NCBI RefSeq assembly: GCF_037975245.1
Contig: NC_092574.1
Location: 13,668,713 to 13,730,712, forward strand
Source: Apostichopus japonicus
Taxonomy: Eukaryota; Echinodermata; Holothuroidea; Aspidochirotida; Stichopodidae
Direction of reading: 5' to 3'
Length of the DNA stretch: 62,000 bases
Below the pieces are notes generated by a model. It ran no database searches and was not told the origin of the DNA. It worked only from the letters and a program-made list of their open reading frames with translations. This document shows, in pieces, positions 42,323 to 54,700 of the stretch. A program made the position numbers and the translations under genes. Positions within the stretch are counted from its first letter, which is position 1, and the number at the start of each line of letters is the position of its first letter.

Positions 42323-44817
42323 TCATATGGGCAAGTTGCAGGATGGTGACAGGGGTGTGGAGGGGGGATAATAACAGGCGTGGTGGGGGGAGTTGGTGTT
42401 GCTAGGAAATTTCCCCAATTGATTCTTCACCAGCCTCCTCTCCACAATTCCAGTTGCTACTAGACCCCTTTTACAGACTTGTCTGTTCCACTCTTCAAAG
42501 AGCTTCTTAAAGTGAAGACCCACAGCCGTGATCTTAGAGCCATTTTCTTAGAGACAGTAGAGCCACAAACCAGGACGATCTTAATGTCATCCTTGATCAT
42601 GAGACTAAACGTGCAAGCAAATCTTAAAGTATTTTTCTCAAATGCGTTATCGTAAAGTGAGGTAAAATGAAACATTGCTAGATTGTACCTGGATTCTGTG
42701 TGATGACCGAGTGTGTTACTCAACCTATGTCACCATAATGGCAACCCGGCAAAAGAAAAAAAAAATTTGCTCACCAAGTTTAAATATCATTTGTTTAGAT
42801 TACATTTCAGAACATTCAAGAACTTACTTACAATATGCTGTTAGTTTCTGAAACACTGTGGTCTTTTTTCTTTTAGTAATCTTGCAATTTTTTGTGAGTG
42901 ACTATAAAAGCATTCATAAATGAGCTGGCTGGGTCAACATATTGAATACTACAATGTGCAGAAGAGTGACTGTAACTTCTTCAGGAGACCGCTATTCTGA
43001 AGGTTAAAACCTTCCATCTCGTTCCTGCTTTTATCTCACAGAAGTAAAGTGGACTAATAGAATTACTTTGTTATTCCGGCAGAGGCACAGGTGCACAGGT
43101 AATTGCGGAAATGCCGCTGGACGAAGTCAATCTTCCATCGGCTTTACCACTCAAATCTTTGCACCTTGTTCCTGGGGGTGTTGTTTTTGTCTTTTGGTCT
43201 TTGATTAGAATATGAAAACCAGAAGATGTAAACAGAATCACAACGTTTTGCAGAAAGCTCCAGACGGAGATGAGTTTTGCAATTCGCAATGTTTTCAAAT
43301 AATATTTTGCCATTCATAAGGTGCACTACATGTTGAATAACATTAACTCCACTTTATGACTAAACCTAACCCATTTTTTTTCAATCCTATATGACTCGAG
43401 GAAGGTATCTTCTGTCCCCTCTCCTGCCAGTCTTAACTCAGGGATGATATTCAATGTTCCTTCTCCTCTCCACCGACCTTATCCCAGGGATGCTTTTTCG
43501 TGTCCCCTTCACCTGCCTACCATCTTCACATCAGTGATGTTAATCTATGTTCCTTCTCCTCTCCACCAACCTTACACCAATAATGCTAAACCATCTTCCC
43601 TTCACCTGCCTACCATCTTCACATCAGTGATGCTAATCTATGTTCCTTTTCCTCTCCACCAACCTTACACCAAGGATGCTAAACGATCTCCCCTTCACCT
43701 GCCTACCATCTTCACATTAGTGATGCTAATCTATGTTCCTTCTCTTGTCCACCAACCTTACACCCTGGGATGTTTAACCATCTCCCCTTCACCTGCATAC
43801 CATCTTCACATTAGTGATGCTAATCTATGTTCCTTCTCCTCTCCACCAACCTTACACCAAGGATGCTAAACCATCTCCCCTTCACCTGCCTACCATCTTC
43901 ACATTAGTGATGCTAATCTATGTTCCTTCTCTTGTCCACCAACCTTACACCCTGGGATGCTAAACCATCTCCCCTTCACCTGCATACCATCTTCACATCA
44001 GTGATGCTAATCTATGTTCATTCTCTTGTCCACCAACCTTACACCCAGGGATGTTAAACCATCTCCCCTTCACCTGCATACCATCTTCACATCAGTGATG
44101 CTGATCTATGTTTCCTTCTCCTGTCCACCAACCTTACCCCTGGGATGTTAAACCATCTCCCCTTCACCTGCATACCATCTTCACATCAGTGATGCTAATC
44201 TATGTTCATTCTCTTGTCCACCAACCTTACACCCAGGGATGTTAAACCATCTCCCCTTCACCTGCATACCATCTTCACATCAGTGATGCTGATCTATGTT
44301 TCCTTCTCCTTTCCACCAACCTTACACCAAGGATGTTAAACCATCTCCCCTTCACCTGCATACCATCTTCACATCAGTGATGCTAATCTATGTTCATTCT
44401 CTTGTCCACCAACCTTACACCCAGGGATGTTAAACCATCTCCCCTTCACCTGCATACCATCTTCACATCAGTGATGCTGATCTATGTTTCCTTCTCCTGT
44501 CCACCAACCTTACCCCTGGGATGTTAAACCATCTCCCCTTCACCTGCATACCATCTTCACATCAGTGATGCTAATCTATGCCCCATCTTCATCCTGCCAA
44601 CCTTATACTCCAATCGTTCAGCAATGACTGTTCAACTATCCCATGAGTGATTCCTCAAAGAGCCAGAGAAGATGGTCTTTCTTAGCATGTGCCTCAAATT
44701 GTCACATGTCCTTCTATTCAGTTCATATCTTACAAGGTTATACATAGCTAACATTGTTGCAAACTCTCTTCTAAAAATAACCCTCTCTGACAATATTTTA
44801 GGAAGGTCAGGCACACT
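42323..44817 (-). pseudogene. Unidentified minus-strand gene or pseudogene, partial model
   Basis: Three coding-like pieces line up in order on the minus strand. Piece 1 (about 44639-44817) reads VPDLPKILSERVIFRREFAT then YNLVRYELNRRTCDNLRHML. Piece 2 (about 43150-43329) reads MNGKILFENIANCKTHLRLE and ends in KVQRFEW at donor GTAAAG (GAGTG|GTAAAG). Piece 3 starts after a T-rich tract and ATAG at 42724. It continues in frame through LGHHTESRYNLAMFHFTSLY and IKDDIKIVLVCGSTVS. A one-base deletion near 42545 then separates it from NGSKITAVGLHFKKLFEEWN and RQVCKRGLVATGIVERRL, which would be the natural continuation. I do not recognise the family. Frame agreement across the 42724 acceptor supports a real gene; the frameshift suggests decay or a sequence error. 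The piece 1 to piece 2 link uses a weak donor. Confidence 0.4.
43440..44600. repeat. 93/94-bp minisatellite, 12 copies
   Basis: CATCTTCACATCAGTGATGC recurs at 43521, 43614, 43707, 43801, 43894, 43988, 44082, 44176, 44270, 44364, 44458 and 44552. The unit also has CCCCTTCACCTGC and CCACCAACCTTACACC. From the sixth copy on the unit is 94 bp and two variants (GTTCATTCTC and GTTTCCTTCTCC) alternate, giving a higher-order period of 188 bp. It lies between pieces 1 and 2 of the unidentified minus-strand gene. Confidence 0.93.
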
Positions 44818-45652
44818 CTTAAGCTACTGTCTAACCTAAAGGGTCTTGAAGTCTTTCCGAAGACACTTCTGTTAGCTCTTAGGGGAAACGGAGCTCTGTA
44901 GAGAACTCATCGACAGATATAACAAAAAGTGAAAGTTTAGGAGCCTGAAAGTGACAGGGCAGAAAGAAAGAGACAGAGGACGGCGAATGAGTTTTGTTCC
45001 GGATGAAAACTATGACGACATTTAGCTCTTAAAATGAGATCAGCTTCCCAGATAAATTCAAGGACTTTGAAGGATGATATCAAGTCTAAAGTTACAACAG
45101 AGCTGTTAAAATGAGGCCCGATGTTAGCACACGCCAGAAGAGAAAATTAAGAGGCGGGCTGCCGACTGTGACCTATGGAACACATTTTCATCGAGGTGCT
45201 ATCACATATCCCAAAAGAAAGGTAACATTTGCTGATCACAAGAAAAAAAGACTGTTGGTATATATTAGTATATATTAACTTAGAGACATCTGTATCAGTT
45301 CCCTCAAACTATCTACTAACCCACCCCCCCCCCTTCCACATTCCCAGATACGCCTAATATCCAAACATAATCAGACGCACTCAAACTTTGCCCGAATCTG
45401 TCACCCTTCGTACCCTTCCACTGAGTCATACAATTTGTCTTTATACAGTAACACTCCTCGTTGTCTGGGAATAATCTGAAATGCCACAGCAGCCGAGGAA
45501 GTACTAATCAATAAAATGTTTGCAATCTCCAGCATCGACCAACATTTTGCTATAAAAAATACTTTTCATACTTTACATCCATTTTTTCTGCCGGTAGGGA
45601 CCAGCTTGTGCTTTGAAATTCTGTTAGAAAAACTAGACTGCAGCCAATTGTT

Positions 45653-45792
45653 TCATGATCCTCCCGTGTTGAAAAAATCCACCAAGTTCTGCAGCTCGTA
45701 ATTATCCAGCACTTCGAGAAGCTGGGGAACTTTCGTTTTTACGTTAGTTCCTTTGAACTTGAATTTGTCTATGAAGAGATCTGTGATCATGC
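45653..45792 (-). CDS. BBS7: BBS7 exon 14 with stop
   Basis: Codons 672-717 plus [23 protein letters not shown] is identical to the human segment, followed by [20 protein letters not shown] and NTGGS. It lies 2.2 kb from exon 13. Confidence 0.95.
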
Positions 45793-48700
45793 CTAAAACC
45801 AAAGAAAATCAAAAAAAGACGGGAGAATATAAGAGGTTAGTAATTGGCAATGCTTGAAACATTCACTCGGGAAGTTGTGTGAGTTGATGGACGATTGATT
45901 ACTCGCCCATGATTTTATGTGCAGGAATAAACTAACTATAAAGTGGGCAATCGCCATTTATACTGCCTGCAAGAAATTTGGGGAGACAGGGAGGGAGGGG
46001 GGGGGGGAGTGCAGGTCGAATTTGAACAAGGGTGGGATGGGGAAAGGATTCAGGTACACATAGGAGACAATTATATGTGAACAATGGTAAAACTTTATCT
46101 AAGTGAAAAAATATTTTTTTAAATTTTTTTCTCCCAAAGTTTTCACTAATTCTCCTTTTACATATTTAGATAAATGAAAAGAATAAATTCTGTCTCTTTC
46201 AACAGATACTTGAAATTAGGCACAAAAATTAAGTTTTGTTATAAATTTCTATACCACATTTGCATCTTCATAGAGTTAGTTTATTTTTACAAGGTGAATA
46301 TCTTACAAAACTGGAAATCCTATGTAGAAAACTTGCTAGCACTTTTTATCTTTCTTTCTTGTACTACACTCAATATATCAAGATTTATTATTCTGCCTAA
46401 TGTCATACTTTAATTTACTTTCTTATATTTCAAGTTTGAATGTTTTAACAGCTACAGAATACTAATTCCCTAAGTATGTTGCTTTCAAATGTTTTCAAAA
46501 GACGATTGGGATAATGGCATCCCCAAAACCAAAGGAAACAAACTATCTAATTACTTTCAACGATGTCAGAACCGTTTTTTTCTTTTTTCGTGCCATTTTT
46601 ACGTGCTCGTAATCTAGTTGAAAGATTTGCCCTTTTAGCTGTGTTAATGAGTTCAACCATCGAGAACAAGTCCCCCCCCCCCCAAAATCTTGCCTCATGA
46701 CCGATGGCTACCCTACTAAGGTTTCGTACTTTAACAAGAAGAAAAAAAAGAAAGAAGACAGATAGATAGAGAGGGAGGGTACTGAAAAAAAAAACTTCAC
46801 ATTCGTAAACAACATGAACAGAGGCAAACAGTTGATACTTTTCAAGTCAAAATGTTTGTTGACTGAACATGTTCAACTGTCAAACAATACCAAATTTTAA
46901 TTGCACCCACAAGCAGGCCTATACCTTTAATTACCTTTGTATGTGTGTGTACAATATGAAAATGTGACAAAATGCAATTATGTCATGGGTTTGTTTACCT
47001 TGAGAGACAGAAATGAGAGAAATTTTATTACATTGAAACTTTTCCAGTACTGACTAAAAGATCACATTAAAGCAACATGACCTTATTCCTTGATCCACGA
47101 TGAATTTGTTACATAGCCCGAGCAATAAGCAAGCATGGTTATTCTTGTCCTAGATATCATCAAAGGTACAATCAAGATTTGGTTCAACTTTTGGATTTCA
47201 TTTGTTAATAATGTTGGACCAGGACTTTCATTTCACTTTATATTAAAGCACTTTTTTGCTCTTTTTTTTCTTAAATACCAGAAGATACTCAATTTCCATA
47301 ACAAATGCTGTTAAACTAGCTTGAGTATAAATTCAGTTTCATTTAAAAAAAGTGACTTGGCAAAAAGTAAAAAATAATTGTGAAAGTTTGATGCATTTCT
47401 GTGACAACATAAGTGTGCCTGGCTGACAAAAATTTGATTTGTATATCAAAGATATAAATTATTTTTTGTTTGCAAATTTGGTGATATTTTGTGAATGCAT
47501 CAGGCAACAGCATGGTGAATGATGATGTCATCACAGCACATGATCTGAAATGACTCTGTTTTTATTTCCTTCATTTCAATCCTTTATCATCATAACAAAC
47601 TAATATTTTAACCAAAAAAAGTCACATTTTTATTGAAATTCTTAATGTGGAGATTATTGACAGCTAGGCACACATTCCAAAATGTATCACTTTGAAAAGA
47701 CAAAATCAACAAGAAAGTTAAGAGATTTTGGAGAAAAGTAGCTTTTTTTGAAAGCTTTTGGAACACATATATAATGATGTCAGAGGTCACCTATTGTGAT
47801 CCACTTCCTGAAGTATGAGAGGGTTTTAGATTTTCAAGGGTCGCTTACGTTCGAATCAGCCATCTCTCGAGTTAGAGAAAAGTGATTAAAAATTGGGTTT
47901 TGAATAATAGTGTAGAATATGTTTATTTTCCTTCTTTAAATATTTACATTGTCTGTCACCACAATACCCCTTTAAATTTCCAATATTTGAATTTTGACCT
48001 ACCGTAGAGTCTTTCCAGATGACACGGCTGTTTCTTGTATTCATCTTTAAGCGTTTCGCTTTCTTCCAAAATCTGGCGATATTCCGGAGACATGAAATCT
48101 AGTCCCCCTCCCTCATGGATTTGCAGTTCCTTCAAGGTAAAAGACAAAGATGTGATGAAACTATTTTATCGAATGCATATTCATCATAGAGAGGCCAAGA
48201 ACTTCCAGGCTCTCATCCCAGTGGAGGTTGGAGGTTTTTTCACTGAAAAAGGTTCTTTATATTCTATAAGTCCATCTTTCAAACCTCAATATATATATGA
48301 AGTCAAAACACAATTGAAAGTAACTGTAGTAAGCTATGAACATGTGCAGATCCAGAAGGGAGTGTACACCCACCCCCAACACCACCACCCCTTTTCAAAC
48401 CTAACCATAAACTTAAATTTCTTCATTAGAACAAATTTGCATATACACCTAATTTTATAGCACTATATATGCCCTCAAAATACATTATTTCACATCTAAA
48501 TGTTTATTCTTGGACCCACCTCCCCCACCCCCACATCCCCACCCCTACACGGAGGTAAATTTCAATGATCCCAGACCCACTCTTCCTTTCTATTCTTAAC
48601 TCCTGGATCCACCCCTGCCCCATGATCATGAATAATAAAAAGCCAAAAAAAATAATAATAACAGAAATCCTGTGTCAATAAACCTTTCTAAATTTTCAAA

Positions 48701-51700
48701 AACCTCTAAAGTATTCTAATTAGATTAAAGGAGAGTTATAAAAAATAAAATCTGATTTCATCATCTCTGACATCAATTTCTACAAAACCAAATCAAAATT
48801 TACCCCAAAATTTGTCACCAAAATTTACTTTAAATATATACATCTCTTGATACTGGATATGACCAGAGAATTCCATCTCAGAGACCTTGATCAAGTTGGA
48901 ATATTGCTACAGAAACTTGTTTGCTTTTGTTTTGTGATACTTTGCATTTTTCATTGGTTTTGTTCGTCTGTCTGTCTGTCTGTAAGATACTGCCACCGCA
49001 GGCACGTGGAAAGTGTACAGTGTCAGAGCACTATCAGGCACGACGACACTCCAGGTCTTAAGCTTCTGAATTTAACTTCATTTATTTGAACAGCTTTTGA
49101 ACGATATCAAAGAAAAGAGAAGTGCCTGTCGTCTGTGTTTGTCCCTCTGGAGAAGTAATTCATTGCTCCTGAAGAACAGGAAATCTTCCTAGATCAGACA
49201 GGAAATTAAGCAGAGCACTTTAAACGGTGGGAATGTCTCACCTTGAGGGCATCAATCAATTGCACTTTCTTGGCTAGGAGGAGTTGATATTCTAATTTGG
49301 GGTGAATCCTCCTCAGAGTGTCTGGGATGGAGTTCTCTTCCAGCTCGTAAGAGATGTTGAGGTTGATCTTCCTACGAGTGGCCTCTTTGGATAAGACGTC
49401 TTTCAGGATTGATATGGTGGATATATTATCGGAACGGAAAGTCCCTTCGCCTTTCCTGGAGAAATGACGCACAGAGAGTTGGGGAGTTGAATGACTCACC
49501 GGCCATTAAAATGTGACAGCCAGATCATAAGTTATAAAGTTATAAAGTTTAATCACTCAAGTATCACATCTAACACAAATAACATAATTCTATACAGTTT
49601 TTTTTTGATAATAAACATCTTTTTTATTGCTTTCTAACTTCATGAGACCCTTTTATGCACTTTAATACATATCGTTATTTTGCGATCAAATTTTCTATCT
49701 GATTTTCAGAAATTATGCAAACATATTGCTCAATCACCAGGTTATGACTAACACAATTTATGTTTACATTTCATTACACATTGGCATCAAATAGTAATTT
49801 GTCCTCTGTCACTGAGTCTCGGACTTAAATAATTTAAGCCTTCATCTTGCGTGTACTATCAAAATATGTGGTTACCATGGTAAATAAAGTCAAAGGTCAC
49901 AGGTGCAGTGCAGGTGAGGAACATGTCTGTCTTAACACAGCGAAAGATAACAAAACAGTAACGTTGAGAAAAATCACAAAAACTGGCTGAGAAAGATTGC
50001 ACCTAAGGAAATATTGAAACTTCTTGACATCTTAATTAAACTGTGTAGGGAGAAGTGGTAACTCACTTGTAGAGGCAATCTAACTGTGTGTCCAGGAAGG
50101 TGGAGAGAAAGTAGAAATTGATAGAATCTCCCGGCGGGGTACGTTCGGGGATCTCTGGGAGACAGTATGACACCCAGGAATGAATCTCGGCCAAACTAAA
50201 CTGACCTGTCAGCTTTAAGGTATTCATCGGCCTGAAAAATAAACAGAACAGATATAAACAGAAGGAGTGTTCGCTCAGTGGTTAACATCGGTGCCTTTAA
50301 ATCATAAGGTCCCGAGTTCAAGTCACTCCAAGATTAATGTATGTCGTCCAGTTACAGAGTTGTTGACAATTAACAATTCATAATCATGGACATTAAATAT
50401 GAATCTAAGAGACTGACTTCGGTCAGCTTGCGGCTTTGATAAGCCAATGATGGCTTCTTTGCGAGTTCCTGCTTGCAGGAGGATCTAATATACATACATA
50501 CATATGCATACATAGGAATGAGTTAGAGGGGGAGGGGGAGGGGGGTAATGTTGCCATTTCAAATGGATTAATATTGTATTATTTTTACAAAACAAATACA
50601 CAGAAAGACAGAGAAACATACAAACAAACACGTATACTAAACAAGCCTCCAAACAACATGAAGCAAATTAGAGAAGATGAAATAAATCACCCAAACTATT
50701 TTATTGTTAAATTACGTGAAGGCAAAAGTTACATCTGTTAAGAGTAATACATGTTGGATATGTTGCATACCTCTTTACCCTCAAAGCTATAATGCTGAAA
50801 GTCTCCATAAAAGGTATAATCACACAAAGAGGCTTATCGATAGTTTAAACTTGAATCGGAGAAGACAATACAGGTAAATCAAAAAAAGAAAAAGTCACTC
50901 AATGTATTGAAGAAGCTTAAAGTACTACTTAAAGTCAAATGTCATAGCACTTAAAAAGATTAAAAAGGAAGGAACAAAACTCCTGCCCTTTTGCCAGCCA
51001 ACAGGTCTTCACGGACTATGCGTGACATTTTCAGATCAAGGAGCACATGCGATAAGACTAATCAGAGAATTACGCCTAAAAGGCAGTCGATGCATTCAAC
51101 TGTTATAAATTGTGACAGCTAAAGACAGAGGGAAAGAAATGTTTCCTTCTCTCTTCGCCTCATCACAAAATCCCCCGGAGCATGATAAAAATAAGGTCAC
51201 ATTTGATAATAATTCAAAATTGCAATTGTATGTGACCGCCTTTGTCCAAAGAACTGGAAAGCGATATTTGACATTTTCTGACAAATGTTAAAAGGGAAAC
51301 CAGAGAATACATTGATCTGATTTACTTGATTCAGAAATTAGAAGGGAATTATGGAAGGGCAAAGATGTTTAAAATTTGCTGAAAGTTTTGAAAGTGCTTT
51401 CCTGGAAGAGCTGACCGTACAAAAATTATTCCCAGAAACTGAAGGTTGTTTGACTAACAAAATAAAAACTAGCAAACTTGTGGGAAGTACTGATGACTTC
51501 TGATCGACCATTTTTGTACAGGTTTGGTATTGAATATAGTTGAACTTACACAGACATCGTTAACCTTGTTATCCTTCCTTTGTACTAGTATTTTTTAAAC
51601 ATGTTTTTATCAAATAAAGGTGTTATCCTTGCCTTGTATTTGTATTTTTTAATATTTTTTTATATCAAATAAAGGTGTTTTCTTTGCCTTATATTTGTAT

Positions 51701-54700
51701 GTTTTGTTTTATTGCAAATTAAGGTTTTTATCTTTGTCTTGTATTTGTTTCTATAGCAAATAAAGGTGTTATCTTTGCCTTTTATTTGTATTTTGAGCAA
51801 GTAAATTTGTTGTGTAGGACATTTAGACATCACAATGACCTCACTTTTTCCTTGCCACAATAATGTTAGGCTGCAAAGAGGTTAAAAGAATGACTAACTT
51901 GCATCATCGAGGACATGTGTCCTCTGATGGAGAGGAAGTTGTTTGATTTGGTACTGTCTGAACTGACTAACTTTGTATCATCGAGGACATGTGTCCTCTG
52001 ATGGAGAGAGAGCGGTTTGATTTGGTACTGTCTGACCTGACTAACCTTGCATCATAGAGGACATGTGTCCTCTGAATGAGTGAGAGTGGTTTGATTTGGT
52101 ACTGTCTGACCTGACTAACCTTGCATCATCGAGGACATGGGTCCTCTGATGGAGAGAGAGTGGTTTGATTTGGTACTGTCTGAGCTGACTAACCCTGCAT
52201 CATCGAGGACATGTGTCCTCTGATGGAGAGGAAGTTGTTTGATTTGGTACTGTCTGACCTGACTAACTTTGTATCATCGAGGACATGTGTCCTCTGATGG
52301 AGAGAGAGCGGTTTGATTTGGTACTGTCTGACCTGACTAACCTTGCATCATAGAGGACATGTGTCCTCTGAATGAGTGAGAGTGGTTTGATTTGGTACTG
52401 TCTGACCTGACTAACCTTGCATCATAGAGGACATGTGTCCTCTGAATGAGTGAGAGTGGTTTGATTTGGTACTGTCTGACCTGACAAACTTGCATCATCG
52501 AGGACATGTGTCCTCTGATGGAGCAACAGTGGTTTGATTTGGTACTGTCTGACCTGACTAACTTTGTATCATCGAGGACATGTGTCCTCTGATGGAGAGA
52601 GAGTGGTTTGATTTGGTACTGTCTGACCTGACTAACCTTGCATCATCGGGGACATGGGTCCTCTGATGGAGAGAGAGTGGTTTCATTTGGTACTGTCTGA
52701 CCTGACTAACCTTGCATCATCGAGGACATGTGTCCTCTGATGGAGAAAGAGTGGTTTGATTTGGTACTGTCTGACCTGACTAACCTTGTATCATCGAGGA
52801 CATGTGTCCTCTGATGGAGAGAGAGCGGTTTGATTTTGTACTGCCTGACCTGACAAGTCTTTGGTTGCAGTCTGGGTGTGATGTAGGCTTGTAGGGTGCC
52901 GTACTGTCCCTCGATTGAACGAATCTTTAGCTCCAGTCTGGTGGTGTTGGCTTGACAACGATATGTAGCCAGAAGAAAGTTACCATTCTGTGTAAGATAT
53001 AAATTAAAACGCAAAACCGGAATAAAGGAGCTTGTTATTATTTATGAATGACATCACAACAGCCACCTATTGTAACATGGAATAAAACAACTTTTTTTTT
53101 TTTAAATATGGCTCATGGTGAGCAAGGAAGCTACAAAATTTCACCTGGAGCTGTGCAGGGTTCATGGATAAAACAAGTAACTGCCCATCTGTGCATCTAT
53201 GCTAAATCAAATCATTTAAGTAAATGAAGGCTCCACATGTAAACAAACAACATAAGGCACATCTTGTGAACACCGATCTATCATAAACCGTATTTCCACC
53301 AAGTCTGTTTTGGCAAGCGGTACAAAAAATGAAGTTTAAAAAACCCTGAGTAGAGAGAAGTAAGCCAGTCGTCTTGAGAAAGTAGAAATCTTGATCTGAC
53401 ATTTACAATGCACAAATGAATTTTGTAACCCCTAATCATTTTTCAGATCTGCTCAGATTATGTTTACCCTCTACTCCCCTTGACATGATGCTTTTGTGAC
53501 TTCCATGCACTACCGTTAGTGACACGGTAAGTTCCTTTGTGTAGCCATACCAGACAGGAGCAATAGCCTATGATTTCTTTGACCCTTACGCAATACAATC
53601 AGAGATTCCATTTGTTATTCGGTGAAGCCTTATCAGACACGAAATGGACTCTTGTCAGATTCCTCAGGAAAAATATTGTTTCATGACCAAAAATAAACAC
53701 AGAACATCATCAATAAAATTCAGTGTTTTTTTCCCCCTCTAATTTGTCATACCTCAGTATCGCAGGAACTGTAGCTAACGACAGCCGAGTTCTTCTCCGT
53801 GTCCAGGAGGTCGATGGGGACGTCACTCTGTAATAGTACGTTATCGATGGCTGCTTTCACCTCGATGCTCAGAATGTAACTAGCGTCATCCCGATTCAGA
53901 GAGAACTTGTCGTTGACGTCAAACTGAGGTACTGCCGATATGGCTTTATCGCTCATGGCTGCGATGTGATACTTATCACGCTCTTGAAGCACCTTGGCTT
54001 GCAACGTGTCAATTTCAGATCTGGTGGGAAGCAAAAGTTATCAAAATATTGGAGATATGACAAAATCAAGTCCAAAACAGACAGTTGAAGGTTTACAGTC
54101 TTTTATGGAAGATATGACAATCAAGTCAAAGTTGAAGGCTTACAGTGTTGTATCAAGGCAATGCAATCCATGACTTTAGAACCATAAACCTCCTGGTAAT
54201 TGGTAAATTGCCACTGAGACAAAACCATTAAAACAAAACAAAAGATTTTTATGCTTGATGGTAAAGCAACCTATTTGAGAGTGCTCAGTTTGTTTTGCGT
54301 GTCTGCGCCTAGCGGTACCATATCCACTGAGACTAAACCATTTAAAACAAAACAAAAGGTTTTATACTTGATGGTACAGCAAATTACTTGAGAGTGCTCA
54401 GTTTGTTTTGCGTTTCGGCTCCTAGCGGCACCATATCCCCTGAGACTAAACCATTAAATCAATCGAAAAAGATTTTATGCTTGATGGTAAAGCAACCTAC
54501 TTGAGAGTGCTCAGTTTGTTTTGCGTGTCTGCTCCTAGCGGTACCAAACTAAACCATTAAAACAAAACAAAAGATTTTTATGCTTGATGGTAAAGCAACA
54601 TACTTGAGAGTGCTCAGTTTGTTTTGGGTGTCTGCTCCTAGCGGTACCATATCCCCTGGTCCGGCTTTCTTCTGTTGAGGTTCCGTGGTCAAGCCTTGGA

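Larger units (their letters stand above)
36660..45652. other. Convergent intergenic region between septin and BBS7
   Basis: 9 kb between two genes whose 3' ends face each other. Contents: septin 3' UTR, a hairpin (37168-37222), a SINE copy (39659-39880), a SINE-tail-like fragment near 40290-40370 (GAGTGGCGCTATATAAAT), an unidentified minus-strand coding candidate (42323-44817) and a 93/94-bp array (43440-44600). The remaining AT-rich DNA has many homopolymer runs and no recognisable gene. Confidence 0.6.
50232..51888 (-). other. BBS7 intron 10, unique part
   Basis: Contains SINE copy 2 (50265-50486), a G-rich patch near 50525-50550, and a short repeat of AAATAAAGGTGTTATCTTTGC-type words (about 51605-51790). 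The rest has no gene. The 74-bp array fills the remainder of the intron up to exon 10. Confidence 0.6.

Noticed and set aside
43444-43869. 141-codon plus-strand ORF
   Set aside because: Runs through the 93/94-bp array and breaks when the unit length changes; not a protein signature.
45111-45278. Short plus-strand ORF starting MRPDVSTRQKRKLRGGL
   Set aside because: Looks protein-like, but no acceptor, partner exon or family could be found.
47956-48002. Extension of BBS7 exon 13 past position 48003
   Set aside because: Similarity to BBS7 stops at the donor GTAGGT and resumes in exon 14.
50265-50340. tRNA gene
   Set aside because: It is the degraded head of a SINE: no acceptor stem, and the B box is mutated.
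52706-52784. Read-through extension of BBS7 exon 10
   Set aside because: Frame shifts into the repeat and hits a stop; exon 11 joins correctly only from the first donor.
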